Part shown: one piece after another, positions 1 to 12,765 of the stretch
Position numbering within the stretch: position 1 is the first letter of the stretch
Layout: every line of letters starts with the position of its first letter
NCBI GenBank assembly: GCA_963662155.1
Contig: OY759267.1
Location: 31,972,976 to 32,036,975, forward strand
Direction: 5' to 3'
DNA from: Lamellibrachia columna
Taxonomy: Eukaryota > Annelida > Polychaeta > Sabellida > Siboglinidae
Length of the DNA stretch: 64,000 nt
Translations under genes and position numbers: made by a program
The notes under the pieces: model-generated
What the model was told of the DNA's origin: nothing
Seen by the model: only the letters and a program-made list of their open reading frames with translations
Databases searched by the model: none

Positions 1-335
1 TGTAACCAATGTACACCCAACTCTAACCAATGTACACCTAGTTCTATCCAATGTACACCAAGCTCTATCCAATGTACACCAAGCTCTAAACAATGAACAT
101 CAAGCTGTAACCAACGTACACCCAGCTGTAACCAATGTACACCAAGTTGTAACCAATGTACACCCAGCTGTAACCAATGTACACCAAGCTGTAACCAATG
201 TACACCCAGCTCTAAACAATGCACACCAAACTGTAACCAATGTACACCCAACTCTAACCAATGTACACCAAGTTCTATCCAATGTACACCAAGATCTATC
301 CAATGTACACCAAGCTCTAACTAATGTACAAGCTC
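1..335. repeat. Minisatellite, about 20-bp unit
   Basis: Tandem array of a roughly 20-bp unit built on TGTAACCAATGTACACC followed by a variable CAR/AAR end. Units vary at the third position (TGTAACC, TCTAACC, TCTATCC, TCTAAAC). The array runs off the left edge. An open frame on the minus strand across it is only the repeat read in frame. Confidence 0.9.
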
Positions 336-939
336 TAAACAATGCTGATCAAACAAATATTAACACCATTTTATGTTCTGTGACGGATACCTCTGTAGGT
401 CGTATCCCATAGTAACCTTCAAACATTGCAATCATAAGTGAGTCATCAGCAAATTGTGACCCTTCTCTCTGGATCTAAAACAACAAAGTGCTGTCAATTA
501 ACTATTGACAAAAGATATTCTTCCTAGTCTAGCAGACATTTGGAGGGAGCCAAACATTCTGTTCTTATTGTAACAACTGAAGTATGACAAATACAGGATC
601 AATGTCAGTTTTTATAATCCAATATTTTTGGTTTTAAAATAAATTATCGCTCAAAATCTCGAATATACATGTTTCAATTGTCAGTGAACATTATGGTTAA
701 TTTTGTTATTAATTGGTTTACAAATTTTCTTTAACACAAAAATGGGTTGGTCAGCAAAAAATAAATAAAACACTAATCCAAATGTGTAATGCCCACGGAA
801 TTAATGAACTAGATTAGCCTAATTTATCTATGCCACTAGACAACATTCTTACCCAATTTTTTCTATGCCAGTGCAGTCATTCAACCATTCCAAGTACATT
901 TTTCATGTTAACACAAGTTTATGGACTCGTGTTTTCACG
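336..939. other. AT-rich stretch, nothing recognised
   Basis: I see no coding signature, RNA gene or clear repeat here. The sequence is AT-rich with short homopolymer runs. Confidence 0.5.
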
Positions 940-1225
940 GGAAAATGATTTCGTGAATTCACGTTCGGTAAAACATGAACTGAACCAGCTGAAACACGTG
1001 ATTCCACGTGTTCTGAACCAGAGTGAATAGTATCTGTACACCCAATTTGTCCACAGAATATCGTGAATTCACGAATGGTACCACGTGAATTGAACCAATT
1101 GAGACACGTGATTGCACGTGTTCTGAACCACTGTACACACGTGTGTATACACCAGTGTACACGTGTGTGTACAGTACACCAATTTGTCCACATAATCCCG
1201 TGAATTCACGTACAGAAACATGTGA
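940..1225. repeat. Palindrome-rich imperfect tandem repeat
   Basis: Three imperfect units, each carrying the 12-bp perfect palindrome CGTGAATTCACG (952-963, 1062-1073, 1199-1210). Units 1 and 2 also carry paired CACGTG palindromes (995 and 1005; 1105 and 1115) next to TTCTGAACCA. Spacing is 110 bp and then 137 bp; the longer interval contains an extra ACACGTGTGT-rich insert. The reading frames across it are by-products of the repeat. Confidence 0.8.
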
Positions 1226-1863
1226 ATTCACCTTCAGAACATGTTAAATCATGTGTGAATGTTACCTGGGATGTCATGATTGTCTTACATAAGGCAGGGA
1301 TGCTGCAATTACTCGACGAAAACTATTCCTATATATCAGATATAAGCCATGTGGTTTTTTTTAGGGTAGGCAACAAATCACGATTAGCATTGTTGTCCTG
1401 TATGCATCAGATAATCTTTTGCAAATCCACGTATTCACACTTGCCAACGCCTTCAACAACATTGAAATCCTCACCTAGAAGCGCTGTTTCTATGTCACAA
1501 TTATTCTGGTATTTCAATTGTAACGACACATGCATGTTGTTCTATCGAGGACACATAATCATTCTGGTTACAACATGTTTACTCAAAAAACAAACATCAG
1601 TTGTGTGAATTCAGTGTTCTGCTGTAAATGTACATGTGATTTTAATGTGGACAGAAAAGGAAAGCCATTTACATAGGACCTACCGGTATACGCACGCATG
1701 CATGCACAGAAAGGGAGAGACAGGGATGAAACCACACAGGGATGGACGTGGGGAGGCAGGCAGGTGGCCGGGTAGGAATGTGCGTCCTGCTCAAAGCACT
1801 GTATACTCCACACATTGGCGCTTCTCCCACCACAAGTTTTATGTGGATGCAGTGTAAGTGTGA

Positions 1864-2518
1864 GAAGTTGTGCCTGAAACAGAATCATCTCCATCATTAG
1901 CTAGGCCAGCGCTACCGGTGGTAATTTGGGCAATAGACCACATGGCATCAGATTTTGCTAAACAAAAGTTTCCCATTTGAGCCAATTTGGCCAGTAGCAT
2001 TTTCATTGAAAAGCATGTAGAATACATTTGCGTTTGTTGCTGTCTTGAGGCACGTAAACAAAATGGCAAAAACTGATGGCTTTAGGCCAACCAGTTTACA
2101 CCACAACTAGCCAAGATTAGTTATACTGTTTGACACACAGAATAATTTCTGTCCATGCAGCTGCAACAACGAACGCACACCCTTCCAAAGGAAGTTGTGC
2201 CTGAAACAGAATCATCTCCATCATTAGCTAGGCTAGTGCTACCGGTGGTCATTTGGGCCATAGACCACATGGCATCAGATTTTGATAAACAAAAGTTTTC
2301 CATTTGAGCCAATTTGGCCAGTAGCATTTTCATTGAAAAGCATGTAGAATACATGTGCGTTTGTTGCTGTCTTGAAGCACATAAACAAAATGGCAAAAAC
2401 TGAGGGCTTTAGGACAACCAGTTTACACCATAACTAGCCAAGATTAGTAATACTGTTTGACACACAGAATAATTTCAGTCCATGCAGCTGCAAAATCAAA
2501 CGCTCACCCTTCCAAACA
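1864..2518. repeat. 327-bp tandem duplication
   Basis: Two adjacent copies, 1864-2190 and 2191-2518, highly similar over their whole length. Both start GAAGTTGTGCCTGAAACAGA and end near the CCATGCAGCTGCAA...CCCTTCCAAA block. No TIR or poly-A tail is seen. The minus-strand frames in both copies are parallel because of the duplication and resemble no protein I know. Confidence 0.85.
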
Positions 2519-2702
2519 CCCCCCCTCCCCCCAACACCCACCCACCTGCACACACTGAACAGAACAGGCTATTATCATTTTACCTGCTCTTAACTATTGT
2601 TTTTGTGCATGCATTGGAAGTGTCATTTCTCTTCTAGGCTCTACTAGTCTTGGTCTTCTATGCTATCGTACAGGTTTGGCAGCGACATTAATAAGGATTT
2701 TT

Positions 2703-2941
2703 TGTTTGAGCACTGTAAAACGTCAAGTTGCGGCACAATGTATAGGTAGACACATTATAGAACACTCCTGCTTGTCAAGTCATTATAATATTTGTTTTAC
2801 AACCAAGCCTAAACAATACCTTACCCAGCTAAAAACCAGTCACATAATTTAATTATAGGTTGATATTGACACTTGATAAACCATAGATCATGTACACTAG
2901 ATTTCAAGAGCATTGCGAACCAATGAAGCCAGTTTACTGTC
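2703..2941. repeat. Dispersed repeat family R1, copy 1
   Basis: Matches 19793-20008 in the same orientation. Both contain TCAAGTTGCGGCACA near the start, a CTCCTGCTTGTCAAGTCATTAT block and CATAGATCATGTACACTAGATTT near the end. Length of about 220-240 bp and lack of coding potential suggest a non-autonomous interspersed element. I cannot assign a class. Confidence 0.75.
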
Positions 2942-3330
2942 TCAGTTGCCTGTAAAGAAAGTGCAAGATTATCGCGACGCCACCCTTTTGGTCGACAGGG
3001 TTGGTGGCGTGTTGGAAGTAGAGAACTATAGTGTTGTGGACTCTTTCTTGTGCCCTAGAAAATAACATTCCCCTCGTAGCCAGCACAGAACCAGGTGATA
3101 TTTGATGTACCAGTGACATTATTAGTATTACACCAATGACGACAGGCATGACAAAAGAGAGGATATTGACGTGACACCCGGATTTAAGTAATTCCAGCAC
3201 TATGAGTATCAACCTGTCAAATAACAAACTTCCTCAGATAATAGCCTGTTCCACACCGATGACATGTCACTGTTATTAGACAAGTTGATATCCTCTAGCC
3301 AGCTCTGGTAGGAAGACTGTATGATAATGG

Positions 3331-3400
3331 TGGATTACAAGCCAATGGCTTCCTAATCCACTAGCCATTTGGAACGTATTGCTTTGGAAGGCAATCTTCA
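3331..3400 (+). mobile_element. Old LINE B 3' end fragment
   Basis: The stretch containing AAGCCAATGGCTTCCTAATC, CACTAGCCATTTGGAA and GGCAATCTT matches the 3' untranslated end of the LINE B copies (for example 12683-12755 and 15712-15775), with several substitutions. It is a short, old remnant. Confidence 0.6.
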
Positions 3401-3429
3401 AACATATTTGTGTTTAGACAATAAAAGTG

Positions 3430-6360
3430 CTTTTACCCAACTTCAAACTGAAACAAAATGCCATAGTTTGTTCTTACCGTCACCACATTTAGACACACAG
3501 AAGTATACGTAGCACAAGAGCCAAGTTTGACTTAGTGACTAACACAGACCACTGCTCGCTCTAATCACAACCAACTTAAGCTGAACACATTCTGTCTGAT
3601 CTGGCTTTGTCAGAATTACTTCACACCAACATTGCTGCCACCTGCAGGTGGTGAAGGCTCTGGTCAACCACTGGTCAACGTGGCAACCAATACAGCATCA
3701 TAGGAAACAAGTAGACAATGACAAGAGCATTTGCCCGTATTCCTTTCATCTTCTTCGTTATCGTTTTTGTTTCATAATATACATATGTGCTTGTCTCTGC
3801 TACGAAACAACCGGCGTTGACAAGTTCTTGTTTGGTTTAAATTTGTCATATGGACATGTACTCAAGAGTCACATGTCATATGTTGGTTTTGTTCACACAA
3901 GTTGGTAAGTCAAACTCGATCTAGGTGTACTAGCATCACTACTGGAATGATAATGGAACAATACAATGTTCAAATTTTCCTGTTTGCCATGACAGTTTTA
4001 AAGGTTAGAAAGAACTGTAAGCGTAGAAACAGTTACTTACCTGGGTTACTTACCTGGCAGTCCGAGTGGGAATGCGACGCCGATGTTTGTCCATTCAGAG
4101 GCTGAGGCCAGGTGTTGATGGGGATCATTGTGTGGTAGAATGTCATCTCCACACGGACTTGTTCTCACGGCCCAAGTGTAGATTTAGATACCTGCATCAT
4201 TGTCATAGATACCATCCCAGTTAGTTGCAACAGAATATATGTAGTGAAGCATAGCTTTCAACTGAGCGCTACCAAAAGAGTCTATAGCCAACACCTGACA
4301 GTTTAACTTAATGTTTGCTTTAAATATTTGTAAATATTTTACATAAGTGCATGTTATTTTCAGTATGCACGCACACACACACACATGCATGCGCACACAC
4401 ACACACACACGCACACACACGCACACATATATGGATACAGGATTTAACAGCTTAATAAAATTGTTATAATGATTGTATGAATTAGATTAGCATGCTCATT
4501 AATGAATAAAACTCCTTCCTGTTTTCTGACAATGCGATCTTGCTTTGTGTTTATCCATTATTCACTTGTGTTACACTTCACAAAATGTACCTAGCAGAAT
4601 CCAAAGTAACAATTTAACAAGGAATTAGCCAACTATGCAAATTACAAATGAAATAAGCATATATGACAGAAAAAGTCATACAATTAAATGGGATCGGGAT
4701 GGTCCTACATGCCGAGATAGAAGGCTCTTTACATCCTAAACTTACAGATATGCAATAGTATAAAAATCAGAATATAATCGTGTTATAACGTTAGAGATCA
4801 CACGTTCCTAAACCAAATTTACTCAATCAGCTGCGTTTACCTTGCTTAACAATGAACATAAATCAAGATGACGGACGTAAACAATAGCTGTTAAAACACG
4901 CAAAACCCAAATCATCCCCAACACAACTAAAAATAGTGCATGTATTCAAATTTAAATATACTGTGTATTAGTTATAAATATAAACTAGAAACACTTACAT
5001 ATACTCTTAGCTTAGAATTTCAAAGAAATCCTACCATGTGTTTATAACATCCTGTACTAACAAACAGACCCTTCTGCGGGTGCTTCATTCCCAGCCCTGT
5101 GTTTTCATATACCTAGAGTTCCTGAGTCAACCCAGGACCACAGATATAACGCACCCCTAGACTTCCTACTGTGTATCTGTCTATGTTTGCACTAGCCCAA
5201 CCCCTGCACATGCACTTTCAAACAGTTTAGTACACAATATTTATCTAATGTGACTTTAGCGCTATACATTACATTGATCTAATGTGACTTTAGCCCTCTA
5301 AAGGCAAGTTATAGCAAACATCTGTAAATACATACTTTCGCAAGAAAATTCAAAACCACTGTACAGGGTTTTTGTTGTAGCAGGGACCATGAACCCCAAA
5401 GCAGGGATCACTTATTATGCTCGGTCTGTTGTTGAGTCACTACGTATCAAACACCACTGTGGACAAACCAGGAACTTATATATGTAATTGTACCTTAAAA
5501 CTTCAGGAGTTTATACAGCAATAGAAAATTGCTGTTTTGACTAATCGTCCTTTTCTCCCAAATAGGCCAATAATGCCCGCGTTCATGACTGTTTATTAGT
5601 GTGTAACAAATTAATGAAAATATTATGAATTATCACACAGCAACATATAGCAAAGGTTACTAATAGTACCTTGTTGACATGAACATTGCAAATGGTCGTG
5701 TGTCCAAACTTCTATAATCCACCTTAACTCTTGAAGATACACACTTTCTCAGCTAGCATTTATGGATTTTTAACACCATGTTTAAGAAAGCCCAGCATAT
5801 GTTCTGTAAGCACATTGTATTCAGTAAGCTTTTATTTTACACTGAAAATTATATATTTTTTACCTCCTGCCCTATTACACAGATGTAAATATACACAATA
5901 TTCACCTTAAAGTGTGAATTCCATCAAGGCCAGACTACTCAACTAGTTCTATTACATAACATTATACAACCTAATTAGCCAACCAGCAGTGACAAGGAAC
6001 TTGCCTGATGGATCACCTGCAGTGAGTCAGTAGACCTTATCAGATAGCATGGGCTCTGTCCAAGATTTTACCAAGCCACAGGAGGGTGTACTCCTTCAGG
6101 AGATCTCCACAGTAGGCCTATGTGTCTAATTAGCTGAAGTAAACAAAAACTGACCAATACGTCATTATACTCCAATGTCATTGGTTGAGATTGATATACA
6201 TGTCCAAACTAAGGCTTTACTAATGCAATTCTCTCCCGTCCTGCCCTATCATACATATGTTCTGTCACTGTCATTTGGACTTTCTGACTGATTAGAGGTC
6301 TGTGATTTCAAATAGCAGTTTGTCAAGTTCAACTGTAATTTTGCCTGGATTACCCTGCAT
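3430..6360. other. Intergenic, no gene recognised; (CA)n microsatellite inside
   Basis: A (CA)n/(CGCA)n microsatellite occupies about 4369-4428. Around 5242-5298 a 22-bp phrase, ATCTAATGTGACTTTAGC, occurs twice. Short open frames near 3648-4105 overlap in different frames and show no domain signature, so I leave them uncalled. Confidence 0.5.
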
Positions 6361-6369
6361 TGCTACAAA

Positions 6370-6915
6370 ATGGAAGAGATAGTAAACGAGAATAGTGAGC
6401 TTGGGAGTGAGAGCAACCGTAAGCCATCCGCTGGTGGCATTAAGGATGTGCAAGGTTTCAAACGTGGCCACCCGTACCTGGAATCACGAAATGCTGCAAC
6501 ATCAGAAATACGTAAAAAAAAACAGCTGCGTGTGGCTGCGAAGACTGAATATTCAAGAGTGGTGCACGTAATGATTGTGGACTGCTAACCGTTCCAGATG
6601 CTGTGGAAATAGCAAGATTCTATGACCACAGCTAGATCAATGCCCTGATTTAGCAGACAGCTACCTTCAAGCAGAAGAAACTGGTGTAGTTTCTGAGACG
6701 CGTCTGCTAAGCATGGTAAGCATGCAGAGAAATGTGGCAATGTGGAATGAGTGTTTCACAGAGCATGCAAAAAACATGGCATGCACATCTCCACACTTTG
6801 AAGTACATGACGAAAAAAACAAGTCGGTTTATGCTGGAAATTGTCACTACGTTGTCTCCACTGTGAATATCAGTCAGGCATGTACAAATTCCTTGTGGAC
6901 TGTTACCTTGTCATG
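6370..6915 (+). pseudogene. Mutator-like transposase, N-terminal fragment
   Basis: An open frame starts at 6370 and continues after frameshifts and stops as 6713-6919 and 6841-6912. Pieces such as MWNECFTEHAKN, SPHFEVHDEK and the Cys pair in LRCLHCEYQSGMYK fit the N-terminal part of the animal Mutator-like transposase family (Mutator domain, distinct from FLYWCH MULEs). There the pattern is an RM-N-FxEH block, then PHF, then xLxCxxCxxxSxxYKLY. The match is from memory of the family. The ORF is broken in at least two places and ends where the LINE A sequence begins, suggesting the LINE inserted here. The catalytic part is absent. Confidence 0.5.
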
Positions 6916-7269
6916 GTAAGGAGGCTTGTGTACCCCTATGACCCTCTAAGCTATACCGGTGGGAGGCAACTCCAACCATACCGGGCAGGTCTGGAGCGAG
7001 TGGTCAGACAAAGCACAGTCCAGCCACATCTCTTGATCATGGAGCCCGGGAGGAAAATGGTCTACGACCACTGCGGAAAACTTGTGGGCACAGCAGCTTG
7101 GGCTAATCGCCCACTCAGTTGTTATTGAAATCGATTACAGAAACCGAAACCATATACTCAACCACACCTTGATCTGAGCAAAGCCAGGCTGTCCTGGAAG
7201 GGTGGGTATGAATCCCTTGGGTGAAAGCTGACAGGAAGCCCAAGGGAGGAAGAGTCTGCTACAGCTCAA

Positions 7270-8110
7270 GTCAAAATTAGAATTGGATGCTGGAATGTCA
7301 GGACACTGTACCAGGCAAAAAAACTAGCACAGCTCGCTGAAGAAATGAGAAGATACAAGCTGAGCATCATTGGAGTCTGTGAAAGCAGATGGAACACCTT
7401 TGGGAAGGTTACAACTAGCTCTGGAGAAACTTACTTGTACTCTGGGAATGAGAGAGAAGAAGATGCGCACACACATGGAGTAGGGCTGCTCCTCTCAAAG
7501 GATGCAGCAAAAAGTCTAATCGAATGGGAACCAGTCTCGGAGAGAATCATCACAGCCAGGTTTACATCAAAAGGTCGGAACATCACCATCATACATTGCT
7601 GTGCACCAACCAACTCTGTGCTGAATTTGAAGAGAAAGAGACCTTCTACTAACATCTACAAACAGTCACCCAAAAACTACCGAAGAGGGATATCCAAGTT
7701 GTTATGGGGGATATGAATACCAAGATTGGAAAGGATAATGACAATTGGAAAGGCACAATGAGGAAAGAAGGTCTGTGACAGATGAATGAGAATGGTCTCC
7801 TGTTTGCAGATTTCTGTACTCTCAATGAACTGATAATCGGAGGAACTCTCTTTCCACACAAGCCTATACACAAAGCCACATGGATATCCCCAGATCTAAA
7901 GACGGAAAACCAAATTGACCACATAGCAACCACCAACAAATGGAAGAGAGTGTTTCTAGACGTCAGAGTGAAAAGAGGAGCTGACATTAACTCCGACCAC
8001 CACCTCCTTGTGGGTGAATTTAGGATGAAGCTAGCAGCAAAGAAGAAGACGGATAACAAGGTACAAAGAAGGTTTGAGATAAGAAAACTTCAAAATACTA
8101 AAATATGAAA
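7270..8110 (+). pseudogene. LINE A endonuclease (APE-like) domain, broken
   Basis: The reading starts with IRIGCWNVRTLYQ at about 7276. It continues through GVCESRW (divalent-metal and catalytic region), GVGLLLSKDA and the NxxIIHCCAPT block up to 7716. It then resumes in another frame with VVMGDMNTKIG (7697-7733), NENGLLFADFC, QIDHIATT and the active-site SDHHLLV near 7998-8015. Family role: nicks target DNA to prime reverse transcription. At least one frameshift (near 7690) and one stop (7779) break it. Confidence 0.8.
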
Positions 8111-8599
8111 GGAACTGGGAATCACACTACGGAACAGGTTCCAAGCATTGGAAGATGGAAAAAACATTGACGATAAGTGGGCAAGATGCAAGAATGCAAT
8201 TACAGACACCTGTGAACAAGTCCTAGGCTGCTGGGAAGCTAGGAGGAAGGACTGGATTATAGACAACACCTGGGAAGCTATTGAGGCAAGGAGGGAGACT
8301 AAAATGAAACTCAACAAGGAAACAGATGACACAAAGAAAAAAAACTGCAGCAGGAATACCAGGAAAGAAACAAAACAGTTAAAAAGAAGACAAAGAGGGA
8401 CAAGAAAACTATGTCGAAAAACTAGCAAACGAGGCTGAGATCGCAGCTAGGCAAAACAACTCCAGAGAGTTATACAAGATCACCAGACAGCTAGCAGGGA
8501 AGAACAAGAGCACTAGTCACCCAATCAGGGACAAACAGGGAAACCTTCTCACTAAAGAATCTTTACAGTTACAATGCTGGAAAGAATATTTCCAAGATA

Positions 8600-9990
8600 T
8601 CTTGAATAGGCCTCCACCAGATTCAATCCCAGACATTGAGGAAACAAATGAAGACCTTAACATTAATTGTGGTAGGATATCCAAAGAGGAGATCAAGAGA
8701 GCCATCAAAAAGCTGAAGCTAGGCAAAGCACCTGGAATTGACAATATACCATATGATGTCTTAAAAGGGATCATGCTTCTATCAGTGCCCAGTAAAATTC
8801 TCTGCCGTATTATCCTGGATAGGATACTAGAAACAGTTGACAAGAAGCTAAGAAAGGAAAAAGCTGGCTTTAGAAAGGATAAATCTTGCACAGATCACAT
8901 TGCTACACTCAGGATTATCGTTAAACAATACATTGAATGGCACAGCTCCGTTTACATAAACTTTGTGGACTTCGAAAAAGCATTTGATAGTATAGATAGG
9001 ACAGTTCTATGAAAGCTCCTGAGGCATTATGGTTTACTCACAAAATTTGTTACCTTAATAAAGAACATGTACGAAGGTTTCACTGGTCATGTCATCTTTA
9101 ATGGACAAGTTTCAGAAGGCTTCCAGATTGGAACTGGAGTACAACAGGGCTGCTTGCTATCTCCATTGCTCTTTCTGATAGCCATAGACTGGACAATGAA
9201 AAGATCCACAGAACACCATCGTACTGGGATCCAGTGGAACTTTTTCTGACAACTAGAAGACTTGGATTTTGCAGATGATCTAGCACTACTCTCAGAAACC
9301 CATAAACACATGCAACAAAAAACAGAAAGGCTTCAACAAAAAAGCAGCGAACTGGGTCTTAAGATCAATGTGGGAAAGACAAAGGTGATGAAAGTCAACA
9401 GCAGATCCTCCGAACCCATCTCACTAGAAAGTGGTACTGTTGAAGAAGTACAAGACTTCATCTACCTCGGGAGCAACATCAGTACAAATGGTGGAGCTGA
9501 CAAAGATGTGGAGCTACGCATCAATAAAGCTCGCCATGCCTTCAGAACCCTACGCCCTGTATGGTTCTCTTCCCAACTATCCATAAACACTAAGATCCGC
9601 ATTTTCAACACCAACATTAAACCAGTTCTTCTCTATGGCTGTGAAACGTGCAAAACGACTCAGTCTCTCAACAACAAACTCCAAGTCTTCATCAACAGTC
9701 GCCTCCGATACATCCTTAAGGTATGGTGGCCTAACAAAATATCAAATAAAGAGCTCTGGAAGAAAACCAAACAGGAAAAAATAAGCACTACAATCAAGAG
9801 GAGAAAATGGAGCTGGAATGGCCACACACTCAGAAAAGATTCAACAAATACAACCAAACAAGCATTGGACTACAACCCACAAGGAAAAAGAAGACAAGGA
9901 AGGCCAAAAATCAACTGGAGACGCTCCACACTACAAGATCTTGAAAAGTGGGGGTCACCTGGCAAGAGGCCAAAGCTATAACCCAGAAGA
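8600..9990 (+). pseudogene. LINE A reverse transcriptase, broken
   Basis: Visible blocks: KLKLGKAPGIDNIPYDVLK, the RKDKSCTDHIATLR fingers region, YINFVDFEKAFDSIDR, the GVQQGCLLSPLLF block and FADDLALLS, which carries the catalytic Asp pair. Downstream are the INVGKTKVMKVN thumb, LLYGCETCKTT and the C-terminal GHTLRK block with the QGKRRQGRPKINWRR tail. Stops at 9010 (a TGA where relatives have Trp) and 9247 interrupt it, and the 5' part from 8148 is in a different frame. It therefore cannot give a full protein. Confidence 0.85.
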
Positions 9991-10041
9991 GAGTGAGGTG
10001 GAGAAACATGGTTGACACCCTATGCTCCTGAAGGGGCCAAG

Positions 10042-10060
10042 AGCATTAAGTAAGTTAAGT
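10042..10060 (+). repeat. (TAAG)n 3' tail of LINE A
   Basis: ATTAAGTAAGTTAAGT is a short TAAG-type simple tail directly after the LINE A coding remnant. It marks the 3' end of the element and the boundary to LINE B. Confidence 0.65.
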
Positions 10061-10096
10061 GATGTACAAATTGTACGATGAGGTAGACATTGGCAG

Positions 10097-10813
10097 TTGT
10101 GGTCAAAAACCAGCCACATAGAATGTGGCACTCCACGTTGGACTTCAGGATTCGATGAAGCTATTTGTTGCAAAATAGTTTCAGGAAATTCAAAATTAAC
10201 TATTGGATTAGTTTACCGAAGTACAAACATAAACGAAGAGGATAACACAAAAATACAAAATGCTATAAAGGTAGTTAGTAAAGGGGAATGTATCATAATG
10301 GGAGATTTTAACCATGGACACATACAATGGAAATATCTAGAGAGTACAGGGGTTGAGGACCAACAATTTTTATTTTTAATTCAGGAGAGCTTCCTTAGTC
10401 AGCATGTGCTAGAACCAACCAGGGGAGAAAATGTATTAGATATAGTTTTATCATCACAAAAAGAATTAGTGGACAATGTAAAAATACATGAACCATTGGG
10501 TAACAGTGACCACAATCAAATACATTTTGACATCAATGTAAAATCAGAAAGTAAAAATAAAAAAACGTATTGGAGAAACTTCCACAAAGGTAACTATAAA
10601 GATATGAGAAAATACTTAGCAAAGCTAGATTGGAATAACATGCTGATGAATAAGACCACAATTGAATGTTGGTATATTCTAAAATATGAAATTGAGAGTA
10701 TCATCGATAAATTTGTTCCCGTGAAAAAACAAGGAAAACGGTCTAGAAAGAAACACTTGTCAAAAGACGCTATTAGAAAAATAGTGTTTAAGCAAACTAT
10801 GTGGAGGGTTTAA
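10097..10813 (+). pseudogene. LINE B endonuclease domain
   Basis: An open frame of about 238 residues starting downstream of the expected N-terminus of the domain. It has LTIGLVYRST, IIMGDFNHGHIQW (metal-binding Asp and Asn), LEPTRGENVLDIVL and the GNSDHNQIHFDI active-site His motif. The first part of the APE fold (GxTExW region) is missing here but is preserved on the opposite strand at 29620-29930. It ends at a stop at 10811, in the linker to the polymerase. Confidence 0.8.
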
Positions 10814-11040
10814 AGGCGTACCAGAAAGGATGAAGACTACGCAAATTACAAAGAGGCACTTAACCTAGCTACAACTGAAATTAGAAAATCTAAAAGAAGC
10901 TTTGAACAAAAATTGGCAGGTAATATAAAAAAAATGACAGCGAGAGTTTCTATGGTTATGCAAGGAGTAAACAGAAAGTTCAAGATAAGGTCGGACCACT
11001 GGAAAACAACAGGCGAAACATAATTTCAGAGGGGTTTCAA

Positions 11041-12660
11041 ATGGCAGAGGTCCTGAATGAGTATTTCAGCTCAGTATTTACCACAGAAGATATCAGCTCA
11101 CTTCCAGTTCCATTTACTAAATTTGAGGGAAATAAATCAGAACATTTAGGGCAGTTATTTGTAACTCCTGTAATGATAGCAAACAACATTAAGAAGATGA
11201 AAGATAATAAATCACCTGGAGTTGATGGGATACCACCAACACTGCTTAAGGAAATTGTTGAGCAAATTAGTACACCACTTGCAAAATTGTTTAACTTGTC
11301 ACTAGAAGAAGGAATAGTTCCTTCAGAATGGAAAGAAGCAAACATTACGCCACTATTTAAGAAAGGATCGAGGAACAAGCCTGAAAATTACAGACCAGTG
11401 AGTTTAACATCAGTTGTATGTAAATTACTCAAAACATTAATTAGAGACCACATGGTGGAATTCCTTGTAAAACATAATTTAATAAATACATCTCAACATG
11501 GGTTCCTAAAAGCAATGTCATGTCTAACCAATCTCTTATGTTTTTTTGAAGAAATTACAAAGTGGGTAGATGACAGGTAATCAGTGGATGTTGTCTACTT
11601 AGATTTTCAGAAAGCTTTCGATAAAGTGCCACACCAAAGATTGATACTTAAACTAAAAGCCCATTGTATAGATGATGAGGTAATCAACTGGATAGAAACG
11701 TGGCTTACACACAGAAGACAGCGTAATAGTAGATGGTGAGATTTCAAACTGGAAATCGGTTTTGAGTGGTGTACCACAGGGATCAGTATTAGGCCCTATA
11801 CTGTTTTTAATATATATAAATGATCTAGAAGATGACATATCTAGCAAAGTACTCAAATTTGCAGATGACACAAAAGTATTCAGAAAGGTTACAAATGATA
11901 CAGATAAACAAAGTTTACAGGATGATCTAGATAAATTAGTTAAATGGTCAGAAAAATGGCAAATGTTATTAAATTTTGGGAAGTGTAAATGTATACACAT
12001 AGGACATGGAAACATGGACGATGAATCTACAATGGGGAATGCTGTACTAGATAGAACCGCACAAGAAAAGGACTTAGGAGTAACATGTAGTGCTGACATG
12101 AAAGTTTCAGAGCAATGTGGGATTGCTGCTTCAAAAAGAAATCAAGTTCTAGGGCTAATTAGGAGAACTATCATGTATAAGGAGAAACAGGTAACTGTAC
12201 CCTTGTACATGGCAATAATTAGACCACATTTGTAATACTGTATTCAAACATGGAGGCCATATCGTAAAAAAGGACATAGACAAGCTAGAAAGAATACAAC
12301 AAAGAGCAACAAAAACGATTCCAGAATTGAGATGAAAGTCGCTTATTACAATGTGGTTTGACAACACTAGAGACCAGCAGGAGACTAAGAGGAGACCAAA
12401 TAGAAGTGTTTAAAATAGTGAACGGTTATGAGGGTGTTGATAGGAATATGTTTTTCATACTTAAAGAAGGCAGTAGAACCTGAGGAAACAAAGCAGCATT
12501 AGTTAAGGAACAGTGTAGGTTGGACATGAGAAAGTACTCTTTCTCACAGATGGTGATAAATGAATGGAACAAACTGCCAAATGATTGTGTTAATGCTAGT
12601 AGTGTGAATATGCTTAAAAATAGAATTGACAGATATATGATCAGAGCAGGCTACACATAG
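11041..12660 (+). pseudogene. LINE B reverse transcriptase and C-terminal region
   Basis: Blocks in order: MKDNKSPGVDGIPPTLLK, the WKEANITPLFKKGSRN / NYRPVSLTS block, QHGFLKAMSCLTNL, VVYLDFQKAFDKVPH, the LSGVPQGSVLGPILFLIYIND block, LKFADDTKVF (catalytic Asp pair), the LLNFGKCKCIHIG thumb, EKDLGV, then RPHLEYC and NEWNKLPNDCVNASSVN. Stops at 11578 and 12233 and a frame change near 11730 break it. The C-terminal block is the part repeated in all the other B copies. Confidence 0.85.
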
Positions 12661-12765
12661 ATGATGAAGTTGTTGGACTCTCAATAAGCCAATGGCTTTC
12701 TTGTCCACTTGCCATCTGGAAGTTGTTGTTTGGGATGGCAATCTTGTTAAATCTTGTTAAATATG

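Larger units (their letters stand above)
6915..10060 (+). mobile_element. LINE family A (CFDP2-like, I/Nimb-type non-LTR retrotransposon)
   Basis: A near full-length but decayed non-LTR retrotransposon. The order is a leader with GGTGGGAGGCAACTCC and a GACCACTGCGG block (6960-7080), an APE-type endonuclease (7270-8110), a reverse transcriptase (8600-9990), and a short 3' end closing with TAAG repeats at 10047-10060. The reading frame shifts several times and has in-frame stops. The WNVRTL start, the FADDLALLS catalytic box and the C-terminal GHTLRK...QGKRRQGRP block identify the widespread animal elements often annotated as craniofacial development protein 2-like. Clade assignment to I/Nimb is my inference. 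The element is inactive as read. Confidence 0.85.

Noticed and set aside
1..342. CRISPR-like array at the left edge
   Set aside because: Units are contiguous, about 20 bp, without unique spacers, and the window is plainly eukaryotic; it is a minisatellite.
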